A DNA stretch of 64,000 nucleotides from Palsa-504 sp963844625 (GTDB lineage Bacteria > Actinomycetota > Actinomycetes > Streptosporangiales > Streptosporangiaceae): assembly GCA_963844625.1 (NCBI GenBank), contig CAWJPF010000006.1:124001-188000 (forward strand), in the 5' to 3' direction. The notes under the pieces are model-generated. The model was not told where the DNA came from. It worked only from the letters and a program-made list of their open reading frames with translations, and made no database searches. Positions 25,045-32,716 of the stretch are shown in pieces. Position numbers and translations under genes: made by a program. The stretch's first letter is position 1; each line of letters begins with the position of its first letter.

Positions 25045-25731
25045 TTACCTCAGATACGTGCCGAAGAAGGCGAGGATCCGCTGCCACGCGTCCTCGGCCG
25101 CCTCCGGCTTGTAGTCCATCTGCGCCACGGCCGCCAGCGGCGCGAGCAGCGGCGGCTTGCGGCTCATGAAACTATGCCCGGCCCCCGGGTAGACCTTCAC
25201 GTCATGCGGCACGCCCAGCGCGGTCAGGGCGGCCTCGAGTCGCTTCGGCTGCGCGGAGCCCATCGGGTCCCTGGTGCCATAGCTCGCGACTACCGGGCAC
25301 GAACCCGCGAGCACCCGCTCGGCGTCCTTGGGGACGTCTCCGTAGTTGACGGAAGCGGCGGAGTACTTCCCCCGCGGCGCGCAAAGCAGCGCGAACGCGC
25401 CGCCCATGCAGAACCCGATCACACCCGTCTGTCCGGTGCTGTCCACCCGCTTGGCTAGCAGGTCGCGGGCCGCGTCCAGCGCGTCGAAGGCGGGTCCGGA
25501 GCCTGCGTGCAGCTGCCGGAACGCGCTGCGGAGGCAGCGCACCCACGAGGCACCGGCGTACAGGTCAGGCGCCAGGGCGAGATAGCCCTCGGCCGCCAGC
25601 CGGTCCGCATGGCTCCTGATGTCGGAGTTCAGCCCGAACGCCTCGTGAATGACCACGACGCCCGGCCACGGGCCGGTGCCGGCGGGAACCGCCAGATAGC
25701 CCCGCGTCGGCGGGATGGAAACATCAGGCAC
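25045..25731 (-). CDS. Dienelactone hydrolase family protein
   Basis: 228 residues. VVVIHEAFGLNSDIRSHADR is the oxyanion region of the DLH fold; GFCMGGAFALL carries the Cys nucleophile; YGTRDPMG and GAGHSFM supply Asp and His. These alpha/beta hydrolases open dienelactones in chloroaromatic breakdown or hydrolyse other small esters; specificity cannot be read here. The gene follows thyX by 3 bp, so it is probably cotranscribed. Confidence 0.85.
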   Translation of the reverse strand: MPDVSIPPTRGYLAVPAGTGPWPGVVVIHEAFGLNSDIRSHADRLAAEGYLALAPDLYAGASWVRCLRSAFRQLHAGSGPAFDALDAARDLLAKRVDSTGQTGVIGFCMGGAFALLCAPRGKYSAASVNYGDVPKDAERVLAGSCPVVASYGTRDPMGSAQPKRLEAALTALGVPHDVKVYPGAGHSFMSRKPPLLAPLAAVAQMDYKPEAAEDAWQRILAFFGTYLR

Positions 25732-25734
25732 GGA

Positions 25735-26523
25735 TCACACCTTTCGCCACCCGGGGACCCAGGTACCGTCGGTCACCGCGTAGTCCCCGAACAGGGCGGG
25801 CGCCTCCGCCCGCATGAGCTCGCCGATCTTGTTGAATACCAGGCGGATCTCCTCTTCGGCCCCCTGGTCGGTTCGCGCCTCGATGGTGTGCCGCAGCGTG
25901 CGGATATTCGCCGTCCATACCAGCCCGGTCGCCAGTCCCTCGGGCGCGAACCGGCGCATGAACGAGGTCTTGGCCTTCTTCTCGTGCATCTTGGTGTCGT
26001 CGTCGTCCAGTCCGAAGTGCCCGGCCATCCACTGCTGGAACTGCTCGAGCTCGGCCAGCAGCGCCGTCGCCCGCTTCATCAGCTCGGCGTCCTGCTGCGC
26101 CCACTCGGGGAACCAGAACGGCAGCTCATCGAGCCGGACGTAACGCAGCGACTCCTGCGAGACCGCCGTGCCCGGCCGGTGGCGGACGATCTCGTGGGTG
26201 AAGACGCGGCTGACATTGTGCAGGACGAAGGTGAAGCTGACGTGCTCGAGTACCGAGCCGTGCTGCTGCCTCAGGATGTTCTGCAGGTAGGCGTCCTGGT
26301 CGTCGCGTACCTTCCGGACGTTCGGGTTGAGCCCCGGCTCCCACGAGCGGTAGCACATCTTCCCGGCGAACTCCGCGAGGTCCTGCGCGTCGTTGCCTAG
26401 CTGGTCGCGATCGACCCGCTCCAGCCAGCGCTCGCCGCCCACCTCGCGCAGGTAGGCGGCCATCGCGTCGTAGTCGACCTGGGGCCGTGCGACCAGGAAA
26501 ACCTCGGGTTCTACGCTCCTCAT
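25735..26523 (-). CDS. thyX: FAD-dependent thymidylate synthase ThyX
   Basis: 262 residues from ATG 26523. QQHGSVLEHVSFTFVLHNVS is the conserved H-x5-EH block, and FTHEIVRHRPGTAVSQESLR contains the signature RHR region. Compared with the canonical RHRx7S, one extra residue separates RHR from the Ser, and the usual NE/SN pair reads SQES. The enzyme methylates dUMP using methylene-tetrahydrofolate and FADH2. It heads a short minus-strand unit with the DLH gene. No strong Shine-Dalgarno is visible, so it may be leaderless. Confidence 0.87.
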   Translation of the reverse strand: MRSVEPEVFLVARPQVDYDAMAAYLREVGGERWLERVDRDQLGNDAQDLAEFAGKMCYRSWEPGLNPNVRKVRDDQDAYLQNILRQQHGSVLEHVSFTFVLHNVSRVFTHEIVRHRPGTAVSQESLRYVRLDELPFWFPEWAQQDAELMKRATALLAELEQFQQWMAGHFGLDDDDTKMHEKKAKTSFMRRFAPEGLATGLVWTANIRTLRHTIEARTDQGAEEEIRLVFNKIGELMRAEAPALFGDYAVTDGTWVPGWRKV

Positions 26524-26564
26524 GCACAGCACAGTAACAACAGCGTCCCTGGCGAAGCGCTCAG

Positions 26565-28817
26565 TCAGGAAATGACACGCTCCCGGGCACGGCACAGCTC
26601 CAGGACGCTGCCGATGATCTGGTGACCGCACCGCCCGGAGGCGGTCAGGATCGACTCGGGGTGGAACTGCACGGCCCAGCGTCCGGCCTGCTCGTCCTCG
26701 ATCGCCATCACCACGTCGGCCCCGTCCGGCGAGGCCTCATCCGGCGAATCCTCATTCGGCGAACACAGCGTCGCGGTCACGCTGAACCCGCCGTGGACCT
26801 GCCCGGACCGCGCGTACAGGCTGTGGTACCGGCCCGCGGTGAACTGGGCGGGCAGTCCGGTGAGCAACGCTCCCCCGGACACCCGGACCAGGCCCGGCTT
26901 GCCGTGCGCGGGCTCGGGCAGCAGGGACAGCTCTCCCCCGGCGTGCTCCACCATGGCCTGCAGGCCCAGGCAGACTCCGAAGACCGGCAGGTGCCGCCCG
27001 TACAGCTCGTCGAGCAGTGCCGAGCACCCGAAGTCGGACGGCCGTCCCGGACCGGGCGACAGCACGACCAGGTTGGGCGCGTAGGAGTCGAGCAGCGTCG
27101 GCGAGAACCCGAACCGCAGCGTGCTCACCTCGGCGCCCTCCTGCCGGAAGTAGTCGCCGAGCGTGTGCACGAACGAGTCCTGATGGTCGACGAGCAGGAC
27201 CCGGGGCTGGTAGTCCCGTGCGGCGGCGAACAGCCCGGCGGGCTCCGCCGCCTGGGCCGTGCCCTCGGCGAGCCTACTGGCCTCTTCCAGGGTTTCCAGC
27301 AGGGCGCGGGCCTTGATGTGGGTCTCTTTTTCCTCGGCTTCCGGCACCGAGTCGTACAGCAGCGTGGCGCCCGCGCGGACGGCCGCGACCCCGCCGGTGA
27401 TATGCGCAGTCCGCAGCGTAAGCCCGGTGTTCATCGAGCCGTCGAAGCCGATCTTGCCGACGGCGCCGCCGTACCAGCGGCGGGGGGTCTCCTCGTGGTC
27501 CTCGATGAACTGCATGGCCCAGGTCTTCGGCGCGCCGGTGACGGTGACCGCCCACATGTGGGTCAGCAGCGCGTCGAACGCGTCGAACCCCGGCCGCAGC
27601 TTGCCCTCGATGTGATCGACGGTGTGGATGAGGCGGCTGTACATTTCGATCTGCCGCCGACCGATCACCCGGACGCTGCCCGGGACGCAGATGCGCGCCT
27701 TGTCGTTGCGGTCCACGTCGGTGCACATGGTCAGCTCGGATTCCTCCTTGGCCGAGCCGAGCAGGGTGGCGATGTTGGCGGCATCCTCCAGCGGCCCCTC
27801 ACCGCGGGCGATCGTGCCCGCTATCGGGCAGGTTTCCACCCGGTCCCCGGTGACCCGGACGTACATCTCGGGCGACGCGCCGACCAGGAACTCTCCCTCG
27901 CCCAGGTTGAACAGGAACTCATAGGGGGCGGGGTTGCGCTGCCGCAGCAGCTCGTAGAACGCGGCCGGCGACGCGCACCGCCCGTAGAACACGTGTCCCG
28001 GGGTGACTTCGAACAGGTCACCGCACGCGAATCGCTCCCGCGCCTGCGCCACGACCTGCGCATAGGTGCCGGGCTGCGGAGGCTTGGGCAGGTCTTCTGG
28101 CCGAACGGGCAGTGGTGCTCCGGCCCGGCCGGTGCTTGCGGTGCGGCGGTCGAAGTACGCGGTCGAGCTGCCCTCGAACTCGAACTCGTAGGAGTACCTG
28201 ACCGCCTCCTCGCGCATGCGGTCAAGCACCCAGATCTCGTCCGGCAGATGCAGGACCAGGTCACGCTGGCCGGCCGGACGGTCAAGGCGCAGCTGCACCG
28301 GTTCGAACTGGAACGCCAGGTCATAGCCGAACGCTCCGTAGAGCCCGAGATGCGGGTCCGCGCACCCGAATGCCGCCGCGACTTCCCGCAGCGCGGTGAA
28401 GACGGTCGGCCTGCGGCTGCGCTCCTCTTCGGTGAACTCCCGGTCGGTCTCGGCGATGACGACGGAGACCTGATCCTGGCCGGTGTCCTCGTGCGGTGCG
28501 TCCTCGTCGCCGGCCCGGGGCAGCGCCGCGCGGAGCAGGGCCGCGCGGATCACCGGCAGCAGCACGCAGCCGCGGTCGTTCAGGGCCCGCGCGGTCACCC
28601 GCCGACCGACGGCGATGATCTCCACGCACGGGTCGGCGTAGGCCATGTGCCAGCGGCTGTAGCGTCCCGGGTACTCCATACCGGAGCTCATCACGCCGCC
28701 GCGGCGCTCATCCACGAGCGCCGCGATCCGGCCGAGCTCGGCGGGGTCAAATGGCGTGGCGGTGCGGGTGACCCGCACACCGCCGCGGGTCAGTAGATCC
28801 GTACGTTGGGAGTCCAC
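26565..28817 (-). CDS. trpE: Anthranilate synthase, fused TrpE-TrpG
   Basis: 750 residues from GTG 28817 (GAGGGG 5 bp upstream). The TrpE half has ETCPIAGTIARGEGPLED, DRNDKARICVPGSV and MWAVTVTGAPKTWAMQFIED, the chorismate- and metal-binding motifs. From about residue 545 the TrpG glutaminase follows (LLVDHQDSFVHTLGDYF, FGVCLGLQAMVEHAGG with catalytic Cys, QFHPESILT with His/Glu), all intact. It converts chorismate plus glutamine to anthranilate. The fused architecture is that of stand-alone TrpEG proteins of actinomycetes and rhizobia. An Asp/Pro/Ser repeat (SPNEDSPDEASPDGAD) is inserted late in TrpG. Upstream lies a Trp-codon leader with an attenuator. Confidence 0.93.
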   Translation of the reverse strand: MDSQRTDLLTRGGVRVTRTATPFDPAELGRIAALVDERRGGVMSSGMEYPGRYSRWHMAYADPCVEIIAVGRRVTARALNDRGCVLLPVIRAALLRAALPRAGDEDAPHEDTGQDQVSVVIAETDREFTEEERSRRPTVFTALREVAAAFGCADPHLGLYGAFGYDLAFQFEPVQLRLDRPAGQRDLVLHLPDEIWVLDRMREEAVRYSYEFEFEGSSTAYFDRRTASTGRAGAPLPVRPEDLPKPPQPGTYAQVVAQARERFACGDLFEVTPGHVFYGRCASPAAFYELLRQRNPAPYEFLFNLGEGEFLVGASPEMYVRVTGDRVETCPIAGTIARGEGPLEDAANIATLLGSAKEESELTMCTDVDRNDKARICVPGSVRVIGRRQIEMYSRLIHTVDHIEGKLRPGFDAFDALLTHMWAVTVTGAPKTWAMQFIEDHEETPRRWYGGAVGKIGFDGSMNTGLTLRTAHITGGVAAVRAGATLLYDSVPEAEEKETHIKARALLETLEEASRLAEGTAQAAEPAGLFAAARDYQPRVLLVDHQDSFVHTLGDYFRQEGAEVSTLRFGFSPTLLDSYAPNLVVLSPGPGRPSDFGCSALLDELYGRHLPVFGVCLGLQAMVEHAGGELSLLPEPAHGKPGLVRVSGGALLTGLPAQFTAGRYHSLYARSGQVHGGFSVTATLCSPNEDSPDEASPDGADVVMAIEDEQAGRWAVQFHPESILTASGRCGHQIIGSVLELCRARERVIS

Positions 28818-28863
28818 GGTGGCCCCTCAGGTTTCTGGCCCTGGCGACGACCGGGAAAACAAA

Positions 28864-28892
28864 AGCGGCCGCCGGATCCCTGGGCGGTCGCT
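28864..28892 (-). terminator. trp attenuator (intrinsic terminator 3:4)
   Basis: Read on the minus strand, AGCGACCGCC and GGCGGCCGCT form a 10-bp stem with one mismatch around an 8-9-nt loop, followed directly by TTTTGTTTT (28856-28864). It lies 33 bp after the leader-peptide stop and 47 bp before the trpE start, the textbook position of an attenuator. Confidence 0.8.
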
Positions 28893-28918
28893 GCTAAATC
28901 TGACTGTGTCGCGAAACA

Positions 28919-28936
28919 CGCCGCCTACGGGCGGCG
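28919..28936 (-). promoter_or_regulatory. trp leader hairpin 1:2 (competes with attenuator)
   Basis: On the minus strand CGCCGCC, CGTA, GGCGGCG form a 7-bp hairpin spanning the leader-peptide stop codon and abutting the two Trp codons. Its right arm GGCGGCG can instead pair with CCGCC in the terminator's left arm, giving the alternative 2:3 antiterminator when the ribosome stalls at the Trp codons. Confidence 0.65.
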
Positions 28937-28966
28937 CCACCACTGAAGGCCGGGAGTTCGCGTCAC
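28925..28966 (-). CDS. trpL: trp operon leader peptide
   Basis: A 13-codon frame on the minus strand, GTG to TAG, reading MTRTPGLQWWRRP. The adjacent Trp codons (28937-28942) followed by hairpin 1:2 and a T-tracted terminator in front of trpE identify it as an attenuation leader, comparable to the multi-Trp leaders of Streptomyces trpE. Translation at low tryptophan should stall at the Trp pair and favour read-through. There is no strong Shine-Dalgarno. Confidence 0.7.
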   Translation of the reverse strand: MTRTPGLQWWRRP

Positions 28967-29029
28967 GTGCCATAGCGTAGCGGATCCCCCCGCCCGCCGC
29001 CACCGGCCCGCCGGGGTAAAGCCGCGGGT

Positions 29030-30775
29030 CTAGGACGGGCAGGCCGGGTGGAGTTCCGGCATGCGCCAGGCGGTGGCCGCGGCCGCGATCACCCCGGCCG
29101 CCCGGCGCAGCCCGGGCTGGGCCTCGCTGTCCGGCCCGGGCGAGCGGCCGGCCAGGAACGCCTCGACCATCCGCTGGACGGAGACCTTGCCAAGCAGGCC
29201 GCCGTGGAAGGCTTCGATGAAGATCACGTTCTGCGGCCAGGAGCACGCGGGCAGCGTGACCGCGTTGGCGAGCGGTACGACCGCGAGCCAGGGCAGGCCC
29301 CGGTCACGGCTGATGAGGTCGAAGTAGCTGGCCCCGACCTCGCTCACTGAGTAGATCAGCGCCTGCGCTCCGGCGCCGCCGTACGGAGACATGCCGCCGA
29401 TCAGGTCGTTCAGCGTCAGCAGCGCCTCGCCGGGGACGGTATCGGCTGCCTGGCCGACCTGGTTGGGGTCGACGATGGGACTGAGCAGCACCACCGACCT
29501 GACGGGGACATGGGGGTGCCGGGCCAGCATCGCGTACAAGCCCAGGGTGCCCTCGCTTTCCGCGACGATGTCGACGGGCGCTTGAGCCTGCTCGTACAGC
29601 TTCTCCACCTGGACGGCCATCTGGTCGCCCAGCGCCTGGATCGACAGGTCCCCCGCCCGGCGGTAGGGGATCGGCTGGCCGGCGCGGTCCAGGCCCAGAT
29701 AGGAGAACTGGCGCACGAGCATGCCGGGCTCCGCGGCCTGCAGCGTGTTGGCGTCATTGCAGCAGTTCGACCCGAAGCCCCCGACCACCAGCACCGCGCC
29801 CCGGGCCCGGGACTCCGTCCCGCTGACCTCGGTTACCGTTCCGCCAGGCCCGGTGGCCTTGACGTCGCTCGCGCCTGCGGGCGCCACGGGTGAAGAAGGG
29901 CGGCTGGCGTCGGCGACCACATCGCTGGTTCCTACGCCGAAGCGCACGGTCCCGGTGAACGTCAGGCGGGCCAGCCCCACGACGAGGGCCAGGACCAGCA
30001 CCGCCGCCAGCGGCGCCACCGGTATCCAGCTGGTCCGCCGCAGCAGTGCTAGCCCGGGGAGACGACCCGCCGGAACTCCCCGGGCCCCCCTTGCTATCGC
30101 CGCGGCGGTCAGGCCGTACCAGGCGCGGGCGTTAATGAGGCCAGCCAGTCCGGCCACGGCCACCGCGGCGACACTGTCGAGGCGGATCATCAGCACCGAG
30201 GCCGCGGACAACACGGCGAAGGTGGCGAGCAGCCAACCCGCGGTGCGCACCGGGGGCAGCCGCCGCCACCAGGCCTGACCCACGCCCCCCTGACTCAGGG
30301 CCAGCGCGGTGCCGAGCATGATAGGCACGGCGGCCAGGTATGGCCAGGAAAACGGGACCAGGGCGACACCGAACATCAGCGTCACCACCGGTGACATCAC
30401 CAGCCACACCAGGATGGTCAGGACGGCGCACGACAGGACGGACGCGACGAAACGAGGCCTCTCCAGACCCGATTCGCCGATATCGGCCGCGCGCGGCCAG
30501 GCCAGCATCACGAGAACGGCGTCGATGGCCGAACGGGCCAGCAGGAGCAGCACGAGCACGCCGGTGAACCCGAGCCAGGACTGGTTGAACGCGAACACCC
30601 AGCGCAGGTCGTGATAAGCCGCAAGCGGCGGCAGCGCGGTGACCTGCGGCGCCAGCGGCCTGGCGCGGGGCGCGAGGAACGAGAGCACGGCGGCCTCGGC
30701 CATCGCGCCCCCCGCCGAGAACGCGATAAGACCCCGGTGCCGGAGGAATCCTCCGGCCACACGCGCCTTCCGCAT
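29030..30775 (-). CDS. Multi-spanning membrane protein with extracytoplasmic alpha/beta-hydrolase-like domain
   Basis: 581 residues from ATG 30775. About seven hydrophobic helices fill the first 270 residues (for example LVLLLLARSAIDAVLVMLA). A Ser/Ala/Pro linker then leads to a domain beginning GAVLVVGGFGSNCC and containing PVDIVAESEGTLGLYAML, where ESEG resembles a nucleophile elbow, and VLLSPIVDPNQVG. A catalytic triad is plausible (Ser in AESEG, a distal Asp, and His in EAFHGG), but the GxSxG is degenerate. The two Cys in GSNCCN suggest an exposed disulfide. Function unknown; a cell-envelope ester or lipid hydrolase is inference. Confidence 0.6.
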   Translation of the reverse strand: MRKARVAGGFLRHRGLIAFSAGGAMAEAAVLSFLAPRARPLAPQVTALPPLAAYHDLRWVFAFNQSWLGFTGVLVLLLLARSAIDAVLVMLAWPRAADIGESGLERPRFVASVLSCAVLTILVWLVMSPVVTLMFGVALVPFSWPYLAAVPIMLGTALALSQGGVGQAWWRRLPPVRTAGWLLATFAVLSAASVLMIRLDSVAAVAVAGLAGLINARAWYGLTAAAIARGARGVPAGRLPGLALLRRTSWIPVAPLAAVLVLALVVGLARLTFTGTVRFGVGTSDVVADASRPSSPVAPAGASDVKATGPGGTVTEVSGTESRARGAVLVVGGFGSNCCNDANTLQAAEPGMLVRQFSYLGLDRAGQPIPYRRAGDLSIQALGDQMAVQVEKLYEQAQAPVDIVAESEGTLGLYAMLARHPHVPVRSVVLLSPIVDPNQVGQAADTVPGEALLTLNDLIGGMSPYGGAGAQALIYSVSEVGASYFDLISRDRGLPWLAVVPLANAVTLPACSWPQNVIFIEAFHGGLLGKVSVQRMVEAFLAGRSPGPDSEAQPGLRRAAGVIAAAATAWRMPELHPACPS

Positions 30776-31085
30776 GCCATTGCCCCCGCTTCGGCTGGTT
30801 CAGCCTAACGCGCCGCAATTGCGGCGTGACAACAGGCCGCAGGCTAAACGGAGACATCCTCCGGAGCCCGTTATCCGGTTTAACCGAGCGCTACGGACGG
30901 TTATGCCCGCCCCGAAGCGGCATTTCGGCGGAAATCCCGCGCCTCGGCCACGCCTCGCGGTCACGGGTGACGCGTCGGCCGGCACAGTGACAGCCGGCAC
31001 AGTGACAGCCGGCACAGTGACAGCCGGCACAGTGACACATGAACCGGCCAGGACCGGCACGGCAGAACGTTAACCGGCTAGATGA
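30776..31085. other. 310-bp intergenic region with a 15-bp tandem repeat
   Basis: Lies between two divergent-from-region minus genes and shows no coding frame with a ribosome site. Its main feature is a 4-copy repeat at 30979-31036. Confidence 0.5.
30979..31036. repeat. Tandem repeat, unit CCGGCACAGTGACAG, about 4 copies
   Basis: Copies begin at 30979, 30994, 31009 and 31024 and are identical apart from the truncated last unit. The array is 40-100 bp downstream of the XdhC-like gene's end. It is probably a slippage-generated minisatellite, although regularly spaced binding sites are not excluded. Confidence 0.85.
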
Positions 31086-31658
31086 TCAGAACTCGAATCC
31101 GCCTGGGCGGCCGTTACGGTCGGCGAGCAGGCCGGCCAGGGTGGAGACGGCGATCTCGGGCGGCGTCCTCGAGCCGATGTTCAGGCCAATCGGCCGGTGC
31201 ACGCGGGCGATTTCACCCGCCGGGACACCTAGCTCGGTGAGCATCTCCACGTGGGGCCCGACGTGGTGCGGGTTCCCCATGATCCCGACCCACCGGGCCT
31301 TGGTGACCAGCGCGTCGCGGAGCATGACGCCGAGCTCGGGCCGGTGATGGTCGGTGACGACCACGTCAGCGGAGCCGTCGAGATCTTCGGGGATGGCTGG
31401 GAGCAGGGGGAACCCCAGGGCCGCGGCGCCGGCCGCCCGGGACTCGTCAGGCTCGAGCAGTATCCCGCGGTACCCCAGGTCCGCCCCGTATCTGAGCAGG
31501 TAACCGGCGACCGGTGAGGCGAAAACCGCGACCAGCGTGCGCTCCCCCGCGGCACCCGCCACGGTGGCTCTGGCTCCGGTCGCGGTGGCCGGGATGACGG
31601 GGCTGTGCGCCACCGCGCAGGCCGAGTCTTCGTCGTGCTGATGCGTGTGCTCAGTCAT
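31086..31658 (-). CDS. XdhC/CoxI family protein (Rossmann-domain part)
   Basis: 190 residues from ATG 31658. After a His-rich start (TEHTHQHDEDS) and a variable stretch, TLVAVFASPVAGYLLRYGAD and VGIMGNPHHVGPHVEMLTE lead to IGLNIGSRTPPEIAVSTLA. The last two match the XdhC C-terminal domain ('IGLMGS+.+....R...L' and 'IGL.IGA.TPEEIA.SI.A'). Full XdhC inserts molybdenum cofactor into xanthine dehydrogenase-type enzymes; this short form lacks most of the N-terminal domain, and no molybdoenzyme is adjacent. moaA at 36.8-37.8 kb is the only other cofactor gene nearby. Divergent from the dehydratase-like gene. Confidence 0.7.
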   Translation of the reverse strand: MTEHTHQHDEDSACAVAHSPVIPATATGARATVAGAAGERTLVAVFASPVAGYLLRYGADLGYRGILLEPDESRAAGAAALGFPLLPAIPEDLDGSADVVVTDHHRPELGVMLRDALVTKARWVGIMGNPHHVGPHVEMLTELGVPAGEIARVHRPIGLNIGSRTPPEIAVSTLAGLLADRNGRPGGFEF

Positions 31659-31713
31659 GACAGTTAGTTTCCCGCGCCACGGCGCGCGCCGCCAATCGCC
31701 CGGGCGCGAAGCG

Positions 31714-32668
31714 ATGGGTATCGTTCCTGACGTGATCTCCCGTGACGATATCCGCAGCACCTACGAAACGATCCGGCCTTTCATCCGCCGGACACCGGTG
31801 ATCCAGGCCGATCTCAGCGACCTCGACGCCTCGCGGATGGCCCTGCCCGCCGTGACGCTCAAGCTCGAGCAGCTGCAGTGCGCAGGGTCGTTCAAGGCCC
31901 GCGGCGCGTTCGCCAACCTGCTGCTGCGTGACGTGCCCGCCGCGGGCGTCGTCGCGGCTTCGGGCGGCAACCACGGCGTGGCCATCGCCTACGCGGCCCG
32001 CCGACGCGGCGTGCCCGCCAAGATCTTCGTGCCAACGGTGTCCGCCCCGGCCAAAGTAGAGCGCATCCGCTCGCTCGGCGCCGACCTGATCGTGACCGGT
32101 GAGCGGTACGCCGACGCGCTGGCCGCCGCCCGGGCCTGGGTGGAGAGTTCGGGGGCGATGAGCGTGCACGCTTTCGATCAGCGAGAGACCCTCCTCGGCC
32201 AGGGCACCCTGGCCCTCGAGCTGGCCGGGCAGGCGGGCGACCTGGACACGGTGCTGGTGCCGGTCGGCGGCGGCGGGCTGATCGCGGGCATCGCCGCCTA
32301 CTTCGGCGGCACCGTGCGCGTCATCGGAGTGGAGCCGGACGGCGCGCCCACCCTGACCTACGCCCGGGCCGAGGGCGCCCGCCGACGCCCCGGCCGGCAG
32401 CGTCGCGGCGGACGCGCTGGCCCCGCGGCGCGTGGGCGAGCTGGTGTTTCCCATCACCCAGTCCTTCGTCGAGGACGTGGTGCTCGTCGATGACGCCTCG
32501 ATCCTGGCCGCGCAGCAGGCCCTGTGGCAGGCGCTCAGGATCGCCGCCGAGCCTGCCGCCTCGGTCGGCATCGCGGCCCTGCTCAGCGCCGCCTACAAGC
32601 CGGCCCCTGGCGAGCAGGTCGCGGTCGTGATCAGCGGCGCCAACATGGCGCCGTCGCAGCTTGGCTGA
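31714..32668 (+). pseudogene. Threonine/serine dehydratase-like gene, frameshifted
   Basis: From ATG 31714 the frame encodes a fold-type II PLP enzyme: CAGSFKARGAFANLL carries the Schiff-base Lys, ASGGNHGVAIAYAARR the phosphate loop, and VPVGGGGLIAGIAAYFGG the Gly-rich loop. After GVEPDGAPTLTYARAEG the frame turns into Arg-rich nonsense. The proper continuation (DAPAGSVAADALAPRRVGEL, then FVEDVVLVDDASI and VVISGANMAP) lies one frame over and ends at 32668. The break is near 32370-32385 in a GC-rich run. It could be a true mutation or a one-base sequence error; apart from it the gene looks complete. Confidence 0.8.
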
Positions 32669-32716
32669 CGCAAAGCTGAGCGATGCGTAGCCCGCACTGG
32701 TCTTCATGCGGGACAC

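Noticed and set aside
26622..28796. 724-codon plus-strand open frame opposite trpE-trpG
   Set aside because: It is antisense to a fully motif-supported gene, its composition is the Arg/Gly/Val-rich shadow expected of high-GC sequence, and it has no recognisable domain or ribosome site.
30979..31036. Possible CRISPR array
   Set aside because: The 15-bp units are contiguous without spacers and there are no cas genes; it is a simple tandem repeat.
30800..31060. Minus-strand frame through the 15-bp repeat (VTVPA repeats)
   Set aside because: The 15-bp period keeps it open artificially; there is no ribosome site and no partner domain.
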